Assembly: GCF_014207425.1 (NCBI RefSeq) | Contig: NZ_JACHFF010000002.1 | Location: 186,001-250,000 of the forward strand | Source of the DNA: Jeotgalicoccus coquinae | GTDB taxonomy: Bacteria; Bacillota; Bacilli; Staphylococcales; Salinicoccaceae | Direction of reading: 5' to 3' | Length of the DNA stretch: 64,000 bases | Shown: positions 52,701-62,054 of the stretch, one piece after another | How positions within the stretch are numbered: position 1 is the first letter of the stretch | Layout of the letters: each line of letters starts with the position of its first letter | Made by a program: the position numbers and the translations under genes | The notes under the pieces: model-generated | Database searches by the model: none | What the model was told of the DNA's origin: nothing | The model's input: only the letters and a program-made list of their open reading frames with translations

Positions 52701-55700
52701 TTATTTCTTATTACGGTGATCTTTCAGTTTATCGATTAAATTCTGCATCTCATCGATATAATTTCTTTCCTGTTCTTCTTCATTCACTTCATCAATGCTT
52801 ATCTGTTCCGCCTGTTCTTCCTGGCGTTGTTTCGCATCAATATCTTTTTGAGTAATGATTTCACCTTCAGGCGTCATATACTTCTTATGCATGTTGCGTG
52901 TTTCTTTGTCGATATAGCTGTAAAAGATCGGAATTACAAACAGTGTAAAGAACGTACTGCTGACGAGTCCACCGATGACTACTGTCCCCATCGGTGCGAC
53001 CATCTCTCCGCCTTCACCGATACCCATTGCCAGCGGCAGCATACCAAGCGCTGTTGTCAGTGCTGTAATAATAATCGGACGGAAACGGTGCTGAACACTG
53101 ATTTCGAGCGCTTCAATTGTCGGAATACCTTTTTCTTTCTGCTGATTCGTATAGTCGACAAGCAGTATGGAGTTGTTGACCACTATCCCGAGCAGCATTA
53201 TAATACCGACGAATGACACAACGCTTAACGGGCTGTCTGTAAGTACCAGTGCCGCCATGACACCGACAATACTTAACGGCATTGCCATAATAACGATAAA
53301 CGGATGTCTGAACGATTCAAACTGTGCAACCATGACCAGGTAGATAAATACTACACCTAAGACGATTGCGAGCAGCATTTGAGGAATCGCATCCCCAAGC
53401 ATTTCAAGATCTCCCCCTACAGAATAGTGAGTATCTTCACTGAAGTCTGCGCCTGCAACGATATCTTCGACGTATGTGCCTGCTTCATTAAGAGACATAT
53501 CTGAAGAATAAGTTACTGTCAGTTCACTTGTTTCTTCCTGGTCGTTGCGCGTAATTAACGGCAGCATTTCAGTTTCTTCCAGTTCTGCGACTTCGCTGAT
53601 TTGAACGTACTCACCTTCAGCATTTGGAATCTCAAGTGTTTCAAAATTCGATACGCTGTCGAGATACGTATCCGGGTATTTCACATTGATAGAAAGATAA
53701 TCATTATTTGCTTCAACTGTAGATGCTTCCACACCGTTTGAAGCTTCGTATAAGGCCTGACCGATCTGGGCCGGCTGCAGACCATTTTCACGTGCTGCAT
53801 CTCTGTCGACTCTGATCTGCATTTCTTCTACCATATCTTCACGGCTTGAAGCTACGCCGTCGATACTGCCGTCTGCTTCCAGTTCATCGATAATAATCGC
53901 TTCTGATTCCGCTAAACGTTCAGCGTTGTCATCAGATACTCTCAGCATCAGCGTGTTCGGCTCTGAGCTTATGCCGGACTGGGACATCGGAATCACATTA
54001 ATATCTGCTGATTCATCAAGTCCTTCTATCTCATCTTCAATATTGCTTATAAATTCATTGGTTGTAACATTACGGTCCGCCTGGCTTACCAGTGTGGCTG
54101 TAATACTCGCTTTGTTTGTTTCTTCCGACATTGACATCATCGGCTGCAGAGAACCGACGTTGCTTAAGTACATTTCTACTTCAGAGTAATCTTCCAGCTG
54201 ATTTTCAATACTTTGAACTGTTTCAAAAGTATCTTCATAAATTGTGCCCTGTTCTTTTTCAATTTCAATTGTTAAAGCACCTTCATCGCTTTCGGGCATT
54301 AAAGTCATACCTTGATTGACAATTCCGAGAATACCTGCTGCCACCAGCAATACAGTAATGATCATTACTAAGAAACGGTGCTGTAAAGTCCAGCGCGTAA
54401 ACTTAGTCAGTAATTTCATGTAAGGTCTTTCGCTGCGTGCTTTTTCAATATTTTCTTTAGGCGCATTTAAAATGCGGCTTGAAATCATCGGTACTACAGT
54501 TAACGCGATGAATAATGAAGCAAACAGACTGAATACCACTGTAATTGCCAGCGGTGTGAATAACTGTCCTACAAGGCCACTGACGAAGACAACCGGTGCA
54601 AACACTGCTGCAGTGGTTAATGTTGATGCAATAATAGCGGAAGCGACTTCTTTTGTTCCGTCACTTGCTGCTTTTTTAGGATCTTTGCCCATAGACAGAT
54701 GTCTGTATATATTTTCTATTACAACAACCGAGTTATCGACCAGCATACCGATGCCGAGCGCAAGTCCGCCGAGTGTCATTAAGTTAATGCTGATATTTGT
54801 AAAGAATAACAGCGCAAATGTTGTAATAACTGAGAATGGTATTGCAAGTCCGATGATTAACGGCGCTTTCAGATTTCTCAGGAAAGCAAACAGTATAATC
54901 ATTGCAAGTACCGCACCGCTGATTAGTGACGTGTATACACTGTTAATCGCGAGGTCGATATATTCACCTTCATCGTAAAGTGTTTCAACAGTTAAGTTGC
55001 TGAATTCATCTTCATCGAGTTTTTCATCGAGTACTTCATTGAATTCACTGTTTACGTTCGATGCGTTTGCATCGGATGCAAGCATAACGTCAATAGAAAG
55101 TGCGTTATCCTGATTCAGCCTAGTGATTGAATTGCTGTCCTGTTCTTCAATAGACACATCTGCAATATCATCCAGTGTCAGCGTTCCGCCGTCCGGCAGA
55201 TCCGCAATAACCAGTTCGCGCAATGTTTCAACACCGTCGATATTACTCACTGTCCGTGTTGAAATCGAGGTGCGGCTTTCTGTATCAACTATGGTTGCGT
55301 TAGGAATAGATATATTGTTCGCTTCTATAAGTCCTGCAACATCGCTTTGGCTCATATTAACTTCAGATAATGCATCGACATCCAGATTAACCTGGATTTC
55401 TTCGACGACAGTACCATTTTGAGATATCGAAGCGACACCTTCAATGTTTTCTAATTCAGTGACTAAGCCATCGACCTGCCCCTGATAGTCAGCAACATTT
55501 TCACCGCTTGAAGTAACTGCCATCTGGATACTCGGCATCATCGAGATATCGAATTCAAGGAATGCAGGATCTCCTGCCTGTTCAGGCAGCTGAACGCTTT
55601 CCAGTGCTCTAGTTATATCACTTTCCACTTCATCAATTGTCATATCATAACCAAATTCTAAAATAACAACTGAAGAGCTTTCTTGTGATTGAGAAGATAT

Positions 55701-55937
55701 ATTCGATAGTCCGTTAATGGATGACAATTCCGATTCTATCGGTTTCGTGACATCCTCCATTACTTCCTCGGGACCCGCCCCCTGGTAAGTTGTTGCCACT
55801 GCCGCAATCGGAGGCTGGATGTTTGGCATAAGCTGAAGTGGAAGTCTTGTTAAAGAAACGATTCCGAGCAGCATAAGTATAATCATAACGACGATTGTAA
55901 ATTTAGGGCGTCTTATGGAAAAATCCGATAGTTTCAA
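52701..55937 (-). CDS. RND-superfamily multidrug/surfactant exporter (SwrC/AcrB-like)
   Basis: About 1078 aa. Full HAE layout: helix 1 at about 12-32, porter loops, helices 2-6 with GIGMLVDNSVVVIENIYRH, a second half with GIIMLLGIVVNNSILLVDY, then a cytoplasmic, Glu-rich C-terminal tail of about 70 residues (coiled-coil-like, QRQEEQAEQISIDEVNEEEQ). I choose TTG at 55937, with AAGGAG upstream; the longer frame from 56033 runs over the promoter. SwrC-type pumps export surfactin-like lipopeptides and drugs. It is divergent from its likely TetR repressor. Confidence 0.9.
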   Translation of the reverse strand: MKLSDFSIRRPKFTIVVMIILMLLGIVSLTRLPLQLMPNIQPPIAAVATTYQGAGPEEVMEDVTKPIESELSSINGLSNISSQSQESSSVVILEFGYDMTIDEVESDITRALESVQLPEQAGDPAFLEFDISMMPSIQMAVTSSGENVADYQGQVDGLVTELENIEGVASISQNGTVVEEIQVNLDVDALSEVNMSQSDVAGLIEANNISIPNATIVDTESRTSISTRTVSNIDGVETLRELVIADLPDGGTLTLDDIADVSIEEQDSNSITRLNQDNALSIDVMLASDANASNVNSEFNEVLDEKLDEDEFSNLTVETLYDEGEYIDLAINSVYTSLISGAVLAMIILFAFLRNLKAPLIIGLAIPFSVITTFALLFFTNISINLMTLGGLALGIGMLVDNSVVVIENIYRHLSMGKDPKKAASDGTKEVASAIIASTLTTAAVFAPVVFVSGLVGQLFTPLAITVVFSLFASLFIALTVVPMISSRILNAPKENIEKARSERPYMKLLTKFTRWTLQHRFLVMIITVLLVAAGILGIVNQGMTLMPESDEGALTIEIEKEQGTIYEDTFETVQSIENQLEDYSEVEMYLSNVGSLQPMMSMSEETNKASITATLVSQADRNVTTNEFISNIEDEIEGLDESADINVIPMSQSGISSEPNTLMLRVSDDNAERLAESEAIIIDELEADGSIDGVASSREDMVEEMQIRVDRDAARENGLQPAQIGQALYEASNGVEASTVEANNDYLSINVKYPDTYLDSVSNFETLEIPNAEGEYVQISEVAELEETEMLPLITRNDQEETSELTVTYSSDMSLNEAGTYVEDIVAGADFSEDTHYSVGGDLEMLGDAIPQMLLAIVLGVVFIYLVMVAQFESFRHPFIVIMAMPLSIVGVMAALVLTDSPLSVVSFVGIIMLLGIVVNNSILLVDYTNQQKEKGIPTIEALEISVQHRFRPIIITALTTALGMLPLAMGIGEGGEMVAPMGTVVIGGLVSSTFFTLFVIPIFYSYIDKETRNMHKKYMTPEGEIITQKDIDAKQRQEEQAEQISIDEVNEEEQERNYIDEMQNLIDKLKDHRNKK

Positions 55938-55967
55938 ATTGAGTACTCTCCTTATATATTTGTTTAT

Positions 55968-56033
55968 TTGTTTAAGCCGACAACGTGTTGTATAATCCCT
56001 TATAATCATAATAAAGTAGTTGAATACTATCAA
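55968..56033. promoter_or_regulatory. Divergent RND/tetR promoters with a dyad operator
   Basis: Leftward promoter: TTGATA (56033-56028), 17 bp, TATGAT (56010-56005). Rightward promoter: TTGTTT (55968-55973), 17 bp, TATAAT (55991-55996). The dyad ACAAC-GT-GTTGT (55980-55991) lies in the rightward spacer and just downstream of the leftward -10, so one TetR dimer could repress both. A further TTGTTTATT/AATAAACAA pair flanks the region. Confidence 0.65.
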
Positions 56034-56080
56034 TAAACAATAACCGGTAATGTGTTGAAAAATAGAAAGAAGTGTCTAAA

Positions 56081-56662
56081 ATGAGTCAAAGAGATGTGAC
56101 CAGAAACAACCTGATAGAAGCATTTTGGGATATTTATAAAATAAAACCTCTGTCAAAAATTACCGTTAAAGAGATAACAGATAAAGCAGGATATAACCGC
56201 GGAACATTTTATACATACTTCAGTGATATAAATGAAATTTTGACTCTGCTTAAAGAAGGCTTAATCCCGACAAGAGATATGATTATCGGTCCGCTGATGA
56301 TGCTCGATAAAAACGGCGGCAATATTTTCGATACTCTGGAGCGGACGAATGATTACGTCAAAGAACACAGTGATAAAATTTCAGTTCTGATTGGACCTGA
56401 AGGTGATCCCAGCTTTGTTCACGAATTTAAAATGCGTATCAGAATGATTATTATGGATTACGTTTATGAACTTAAAATTAAAGAACCTGAAAAAATCGAG
56501 TACATTATAGAATACCAATTATCAGCTCTTATCGGTATGTTTCAATTATGGCTGGAGAAGAACGGGGAAGTTGATGAAATAATTCTGGGTAATTTCGTTG
56601 AAGATATTTCGAATCAGGGCGTTACAACCTTAATGACTTCCATGCTGAATAATAAGGAGTAA
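56081..56662 (+). CDS. TetR family regulator, probable repressor of the RND exporter
   Basis: About 193 aa. N-terminal HTH (ITDKAGYNRGTFYTYFSDIN, residues about 30-49) with the TetR GxFYxYF pattern, then a helical ligand domain with a tail typical of TetR_C proteins in Firmicutes. I start at the ATG at 56081 with AGAAAGAAG upstream; a GTG three codons earlier overlaps that site. Divergent arrangement and shared dyad point to control of the RND gene. Confidence 0.85.
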   Translation: MSQRDVTRNNLIEAFWDIYKIKPLSKITVKEITDKAGYNRGTFYTYFSDINEILTLLKEGLIPTRDMIIGPLMMLDKNGGNIFDTLERTNDYVKEHSDKISVLIGPEGDPSFVHEFKMRIRMIIMDYVYELKIKEPEKIEYIIEYQLSALIGMFQLWLEKNGEVDEIILGNFVEDISNQGVTTLMTSMLNNKE

Positions 56663-56664
56663 AT

Positions 56665-56699
56665 CAACCCCCGGAACTGTTTCTCAGTTCCGGGGGTTT
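56665..56699. terminator. Bidirectional terminator (tetR / DHFR)
   Basis: AACCCCCGGAACTG pairs with CAGTTCCGGGGGTT, a very GC-rich stem between convergent genes. Confidence 0.9.
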
Positions 56700-56711
56700 A
56701 AGCTGCAGTTA

Positions 56712-57203
56712 TTATTTTCTTCTCCATAATTCAAAAGTATGTTCATATAAATTTTTTTCATCAATAATACCTTTTTCAGTTTTAACCAGTTCAAACTTAT
56801 CATAGTCAAATTTTTCATCGAAATACGTATCGCCTTCAAATGTGTCATGAATGACCGTGCGGTATAATTCATCGACTTCATCTTCGAACATTCTAAATAA
56901 TACAGCACCGCCGATAATATAAAGATCTTTATCACCAGTCTGTTCAAGTTCAAGTATTTCTTCTTTAGAGTGAACTACTATTGCCCCCGGTGCTTCATAA
57001 TCCCGCTGTCTTGTTAAGACGATATTCCGGCGGCCGGGGAGCGGTCTGTTCGGAATTGATTCATAAGTTTTTCGGCCGGTCACCATGTCGCCCCGCATCG
57101 TTATCTTTTTAAAAAAGGCAACATCAGCAGGCAGACGCCAAGGCAGTGCATCACCTTTACCGATTAGCCTGTTCTCATCTTCTGCCCAAACATAAGCAAG
57201 CAT
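56712..57203 (-). CDS. folA: Dihydrofolate reductase
   Basis: 163 aa. The N-terminus MLAYVWAEDENRLIGKGDALPW, catalytic acid in LPADVAFFKK, NADPH site MVTGRKTYESIP followed by PGRRNIVLTR, and DLYIIGGAVLFRMF are all standard. The ATG at 57203 is well spaced from AAGGAGAG; a 22-codon longer frame lacks support. It reduces dihydrofolate, the trimethoprim target. No thyA is adjacent. Note P-N-R-P-L-P and the LAYVWAEDENRLIGKGD start, usual for staphylococcal-relative DHFRs. Confidence 0.93.
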   Translation of the reverse strand: MLAYVWAEDENRLIGKGDALPWRLPADVAFFKKITMRGDMVTGRKTYESIPNRPLPGRRNIVLTRQRDYEAPGAIVVHSKEEILELEQTGDKDLYIIGGAVLFRMFEDEVDELYRTVIHDTFEGDTYFDEKFDYDKFELVKTEKGIIDEKNLYEHTFELWRRK

Positions 57204-57305
57204 ATACATCTCTCCTTTGAAACTAAAACTGTTGTTATAAATGTCATACCCTAATGCAGGATGAATCATTCATTTTTATAAAAACCCTTCACACATAAAG
57301 TTTAT

Positions 57306-57338
57306 AACACTATGCATTATAAAATAACGCATAGTGTT
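57306..57338 (-). terminator. Hairpin after the ABC ATPase gene
   Basis: AACACTATGC and GCATAGTGTT are perfect arms around a 13-base loop, overlapping the ATPase stop. The T-run after it is poor, so termination may be weak. Confidence 0.55.
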
Positions 57339-57993
57339 ATTTTATATATTCCGCAAGTAAGTCTTTGTAGAATGAGTCTTTTCCGATAATAACAACACGG
57401 TCGCATAAGTCTTTAATTTCATTCATATCATGAGATGTATAAATAATAAGTGTATCGTTGTTCTTCGCATGAGTTTTTAAAAACTCTCCAATTTCTATCC
57501 TCGATTTTAAATCGATACCTGCAGTCGGCTCATCCAGCAGCAGAAATTCAGGATTATTTATTAAACTGATAGCCAGGTTTAATTTCCGCTTCATACCCCC
57601 GGATAATTTACTGACTTTAGTATCATGTCTGTCGAGCTGTATGTCATTCAGCAGCGTTTTCAATTCATGCACAGATTTCTTAGCAGGTGACAGCTTTTGA
57701 AAGAACTTCATATTTTCAATGACAGTTAAATCTTCCCATATAGCAATATCCTGAGGTACATATCCGATAACTGTTCTGTGTGCTTTAAAATACTTTTTGT
57801 ATGGTTTGCCGTTTAAATACAGTTCTCCGCTATCAGGCTTCGACAAAGTCGCTAAAATTTTCAGCAGTGTTGATTTGCCTGCACCGTTCTCACCAACGAG
57901 TCCGATAATCTCTCCCTGCTCTGCGGACATACTGAAGTCCGTCAGCACATGACGCTTACCATAACTTTTATTTACGGAGTTAACTTCCAGCAT
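57337..57993 (-). CDS. ABC transporter ATP-binding protein
   Basis: 218 aa, a complete nucleotide-binding domain: Walker A GENGAGKST, Q-loop GYVPQDIAIWEDL, signature LSGGMKRKL, Walker B FLLLDEPTAG, H-loop IIYTSHDM. This fits ABC-2/antibiotic-type exporters. GGAGGGA precedes the ATG, and the start overlaps the upstream permease by 14 bp. It should power export with the two adjacent permeases. Confidence 0.9.
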   Translation of the reverse strand: MLEVNSVNKSYGKRHVLTDFSMSAEQGEIIGLVGENGAGKSTLLKILATLSKPDSGELYLNGKPYKKYFKAHRTVIGYVPQDIAIWEDLTVIENMKFFQKLSPAKKSVHELKTLLNDIQLDRHDTKVSKLSGGMKRKLNLAISLINNPEFLLLDEPTAGIDLKSRIEIGEFLKTHAKNNDTLIIYTSHDMNEIKDLCDRVVIIGKDSFYKDLLAEYIK

Positions 57994-59104
57994 TGTTATC
58001 CCTCCAAATCCAAATGAGTATTAAAACTGCACTGAGAATGAACCATAGAATATTAAGTTCATTCTCTACAAACATCTGCACCGGGTGCAGCGAGGATATT
58101 AAAGACAGTCCTGTCAGTGAAACAATAACTGGCATGACTAACTGAAGCGCCAGCCCAATAATCGTTAATGCCACGGCTGCCTGATATAATTTCATCGGGG
58201 ATTTTACAGAAATGGCCAGTAAAAATGCAATGACATTTATAACAATCCGGTACATGACGAGAGACAGAAAACTAATATCCGCTTCCAGTACTTCTTTTAT
58301 CACCACATAAGTAACACTGTCTATTATCAACATCACAGCGGTCATAAGAACTAACGTCAGCAGCATAAACTTCGTATATGAATGCTTCATAAAATTAAAT
58401 CTGACCCTGGCACTGCTGATAGTTTCACGTGTAACAAAATCGAACGTAAAAATAGTTACGGTGAACGTAATATAAGCCCAAACCATCCATGGATGAAAGG
58501 CTGGTGTTTCTTCGATATCAGCCGATTCTCCAAGGAAATAAAACATCTGTTGCAAGAGATTCGTATCTGTTTCTGTACGTTTGCGTTCAGCTGCTATATC
58601 TTCAGCAGTCACAGCTGTCTCATCCAGCAGATTATTCTGCAGCTCCAGCACATAATCAACAGTCGTGTATTCACCCATCTTTTCCTGTACGAGCGAGGCT
58701 GCCAGTTCTTTTGCCGGTTCATAGTAAATCGAACGATCTGTATAATACGTTTCAATTAAGTCCCTGCGCTGACCTTCACGTATTTTTTCTGCAAAGTCTT
58801 CCGGCAGTATAAACACACTGTCCAGCCTGTATTGCTCCAGCTCTCTTATTGCAGCTGTGCTGTTTTCTGTATTAAATACTTCAACCGCCATAAATTCACT
58901 GCTCTTAAGCCCTTCTATAAAGATATTTGCTTCTGCACTGCTTTCATGGACAACTACTGCTGCAGGCACTCTGAAGTCTTCTCTGGTGTTGTTAAACACA
59001 TTTGTAACGACGAGTGTCAGCAGCAATGGCACAGTGAGCCACAACGATATTTTAGGAAGCTGCCGCTTTATGAGCAGCCATCTCGCACATATCATATCCA
59101 TCAT
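57980..59104 (-). CDS. ABC-2 type permease subunit
   Basis: 374 aa with the ABC-2 (YhgE/YhfE-like) plan: one N-terminal helix (about 18-34), a large extracytoplasmic loop to about 200 (containing SVFILPEDFAEKIREGQ), then five to six helices to the end. It overlaps the other permease by ATGA and the ATPase by 14 bp, so the three form one translationally coupled exporter. Substrate is unknown. Confidence 0.85.
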   Translation of the reverse strand: MMDMICARWLLIKRQLPKISLWLTVPLLLTLVVTNVFNNTREDFRVPAAVVVHESSAEANIFIEGLKSSEFMAVEVFNTENSTAAIRELEQYRLDSVFILPEDFAEKIREGQRRDLIETYYTDRSIYYEPAKELAASLVQEKMGEYTTVDYVLELQNNLLDETAVTAEDIAAERKRTETDTNLLQQMFYFLGESADIEETPAFHPWMVWAYITFTVTIFTFDFVTRETISSARVRFNFMKHSYTKFMLLTLVLMTAVMLIIDSVTYVVIKEVLEADISFLSLVMYRIVINVIAFLLAISVKSPMKLYQAAVALTIIGLALQLVMPVIVSLTGLSLISSLHPVQMFVENELNILWFILSAVLILIWIWRDNNAGS

Positions 59105-60321
59105 AAGAATCGACCCTCCTTCAGGACACTTAAGACGAGCAGCAGCACTGCAGCTATCCCGAATGTCACTATCATAATGTCGATCTCCATAGTAAAGCGG
59201 CCGTTTAATATAATTTCTTCAATCCAGGATAATGATTGATAACTGTACATATAGTCAAAAAATGTATCCAGATAAATAGGAAAGTATATTCTCGGAATTA
59301 TACTGCCGGCGAACAGTATAATCATGAGCAGTACCGCAAGCTGAACCACCATACTGATTTTAAACGATGGAAGCAGCCAGTCGATAATAATCATAATCAT
59401 CACTGTAATAAATATGTGAAGAGCAATCAGAATAAGCAGCCTCAGCAGATTTTCTATTTCCAGATCAATACCGCCGAGCATTAAGACTCCATACGTAAAA
59501 AGGGCAGAAGCAATTGTAATAATTGTGCCGATTGACAGCACCTTGGCAAGGCCCTGAGCGAGGTAAGTCACTCCGAATACTCTCATCCGTTCCTCGAGAT
59601 TACTGCCGGCATCACGCATTAAAGCGATGTACAGCATATACACCCAGACAGTCATTATAATGAACAGGCCGTTCACGATAAAATACATATTTCCCGCGCT
59701 GATATTTTGTGCTGTTTGGTGTTCATCCATCAAAGTATCACTCGAGAGCACCTGAATAAACTGACTCACAAACTCTTCGAAAATTAAGTTCTGCCTTGCC
59801 TCATCAGTCATGCCGAATTCACGAGCATAATGATTAATCGTTAATATATTGGCCTGTGAATTCCGGATATGTCTGACGACTGTATCAATTACGCTGCTGA
59901 TTACATAACTCTCCAGCTGCATATCCGGATTACCAACGACAATCAGTTCACTTGATTCCCCCTTCATCATCTTTTCCGTGAATTTCCCGGGGAATATTAT
60001 ATATGAAACAAGTGTATCGTTTTCAATCATCAGTTTTGCATCAGATTCCGATACTTCAATAATCTCAAGTCCATCCGCTGCCTCAGCTGAGCCTGCGAGC
60101 GCCGAGACAATCACAGCTGTCTCGGCACTGTCATCCAGATTTACAAGGCCGACAGACATTTTATCCTCATCATCAAATGACAGGAGTGAGCTGAGCATCC
60201 AGATTATCAGTCCAATAAAAATAACCGGTGAAATTAAAATAAGAGGAAGTGTCAGCCACTTCCTCTTAAGTCTGCTGATGTCGTTAGCGATGAATACAAA
60301 TATATGCTTCATTATTCTCAT
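59101..60321 (-). CDS. ABC-2 type permease subunit
   Basis: 406 aa with the same topology as its neighbour: N-terminal helix (about 20-45), extracytoplasmic loop with SYIIFPGKFTEKMMKGESSEL, then about six C-terminal helices. The two permeases are distant paralogues and probably form a heterodimer with the ATPase. AGGATG precedes the ATG. It lies 25 bp after a large membrane-anchored protein gene. Confidence 0.85.
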   Translation of the reverse strand: MRIMKHIFVFIANDISRLKRKWLTLPLILISPVIFIGLIIWMLSSLLSFDDEDKMSVGLVNLDDSAETAVIVSALAGSAEAADGLEIIEVSESDAKLMIENDTLVSYIIFPGKFTEKMMKGESSELIVVGNPDMQLESYVISSVIDTVVRHIRNSQANILTINHYAREFGMTDEARQNLIFEEFVSQFIQVLSSDTLMDEHQTAQNISAGNMYFIVNGLFIIMTVWVYMLYIALMRDAGSNLEERMRVFGVTYLAQGLAKVLSIGTIITIASALFTYGVLMLGGIDLEIENLLRLLILIALHIFITVMIMIIIDWLLPSFKISMVVQLAVLLMIILFAGSIIPRIYFPIYLDTFFDYMYSYQSLSWIEEIILNGRFTMEIDIMIVTFGIAAVLLLVLSVLKEGRFL

Positions 60322-60346
60322 CGCTGACGCATCCTTTCTTTTTTAA

Positions 60347-61891
60347 TTAAAATCCTGTCGGAGCACCGAATTTTTCATTCATCCACTCTTCGAACGCGGG
60401 ACCAACTTCATCGTTAAAGTACGCATCAAGTTCTTCCATACTCATCTGGCCGATATTTTTCTCGTTATCCTCACCAGGCATTTCAATTTCACTTACCGTC
60501 TGGCTGTCGCTTGTCAGATTCAACACGAAAGTATCTCTCGTTACATTGATACCATCGTCAGCATACAGGGTCATATCACCAGTTGCCTGGTCTTCATTGT
60601 ACACAGAGTTGCTTTCCATGAATAATGTCAGCGGCGAACCGGTCATTTGTTCGTTAAAGTTAATATCCATATTCCAGACTTCACTGTCTTCTTCCTCTGT
60701 TTTAACAGAGTTGATGACAAACAGATCTTCTGAATCCGCTCTTAATGTGATCACATCTTCATAACCTGATTCAGTTTCATTTAAATCAGCAGTATAGCCT
60801 ATTACTGATTCCATAGTCTCATCAGAGAATGTCATATCATAATTAAAGACTGTGCTGTCTTCAGAAATTTCTGTAGTTCCATCGACTGCAATCTGGCCTG
60901 TAGATCCATCAACCGTAATTGACGTATCGAAATCACGCTGAATGATATTATCGTCGCCGTCTGTCCAGACAACAGATGTTAAACCTTCAGGGAAGCCGAC
61001 ATCTTCTATATTTTCTGCCGCTTCTTTTAATGAGTTGTTAAACTCGGTTGCTGCGTTTTCCGCAGAAGGCGCTTCCGGGTTGCCAAGGTTTGCGGCCATC
61101 ATCTGAGTTTCGATAATGTTTGCAAGCTCTTCATCTTCTGCCATCTTATTAAATAAGTCTTTTAAGAACGTGTGAATCTGTTCTTCTGTTAATGTCATCG
61201 TCAGTTTATCAGCGTTCACTGTATTATCACCGACAGTAATTTCTTCACTTTCCGACTCAAACGCGTCATCCGGTAAGTTCTCTCTAATGAAAGTTGAATA
61301 TTCATCAATGAAATATTCCCGCTGAGTTTCTGTCAGTGCACTGGTTTCAAAGAACATTGAGTAATCGATCTCTTCTTCACCTGTAAAAGTTGCCGGGTCA
61401 AGAGTATTCAGAAACGTTGCTGCATCCGCTTCATTCACTACCATATATTCTTCGATGAACGGCAATGTAAGTCCCGCTTTTTCACCTGTGATATATGCAT
61501 TTACATCTGAAATAGATAAGCCCGCTATATCTGCATTAAGCCCCATCGTACTGACTTCATTCGCCATATCCTGACCGATTGTCAGATCAATATTAGAGTT
61601 ATTAATCATCTGATCAATACCCATCTCCTGGAATGAAGGATCGTTTGTTTCTGCTGTAATGCCTAATGTTGACTCAATCGCATTTTGCTCGGCATGTTCA
61701 TACCAGTCAAGTTCACTCTCAAAACGTTCCTCAAATAACTCGAAAGTACCTTCAACCTCGTCCAGTTCCGCCATTAAGTAATTGTTTTTCGGGTTGTTCA
61801 CCATCGTCTGAAACAAAATGTATGCCCCGACTGCCAATACTGCAATAACACCGACCGATATCCCTAAAATTGTTAAACCTTTTTTCCCCAT
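60347..61891 (-). CDS. Large membrane-anchored extracytoplasmic protein, unknown function
   Basis: 514 aa. A single N-terminal helix (LTILGISVGVIAVLAVGAYI, residues about 5-24, no lipobox cysteine) anchors an acidic domain of about 485 residues, rich in Asp, Glu, Asn and Thr with repeated beta-like segments. It resembles uncharacterised surface proteins of Bacillales (possibly the DUF6583 type), but I am not certain. It is the first gene of the ABC-2 operon, hinting at a role as a receptor, chaperone or cargo partner of the exporter. Confidence 0.65.
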   Translation of the reverse strand: MGKKGLTILGISVGVIAVLAVGAYILFQTMVNNPKNNYLMAELDEVEGTFELFEERFESELDWYEHAEQNAIESTLGITAETNDPSFQEMGIDQMINNSNIDLTIGQDMANEVSTMGLNADIAGLSISDVNAYITGEKAGLTLPFIEEYMVVNEADAATFLNTLDPATFTGEEEIDYSMFFETSALTETQREYFIDEYSTFIRENLPDDAFESESEEITVGDNTVNADKLTMTLTEEQIHTFLKDLFNKMAEDEELANIIETQMMAANLGNPEAPSAENAATEFNNSLKEAAENIEDVGFPEGLTSVVWTDGDDNIIQRDFDTSITVDGSTGQIAVDGTTEISEDSTVFNYDMTFSDETMESVIGYTADLNETESGYEDVITLRADSEDLFVINSVKTEEEDSEVWNMDINFNEQMTGSPLTLFMESNSVYNEDQATGDMTLYADDGINVTRDTFVLNLTSDSQTVSEIEMPGEDNEKNIGQMSMEELDAYFNDEVGPAFEEWMNEKFGAPTGF

Positions 61892-62054
61892 ATTAAATTC
61901 TCCATTCTGCTGCGTTAATTTACTCTAATATTATATTTAGTTCATATTTTACCATATATTATGTCTAAAATGTGACGCCCGTTGGATTTTATACTTATGA
62001 GTTAAATATTGATAATATAATAAAGAAAGCAATTTACGAGAAGGATGGGATGTT

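Noticed and set aside
52827-55422. Several frames antisense to the second RND gene
   Set aside because: They lie wholly inside the RND coding region, lack ribosome sites and give low-complexity Ser/Ile-rich products typical of antisense shadows.
55938-56033. 32-residue N-terminal extension of the second RND protein
   Set aside because: It covers the divergent promoter and operator; TTG at 55937 has AAGGAG upstream.
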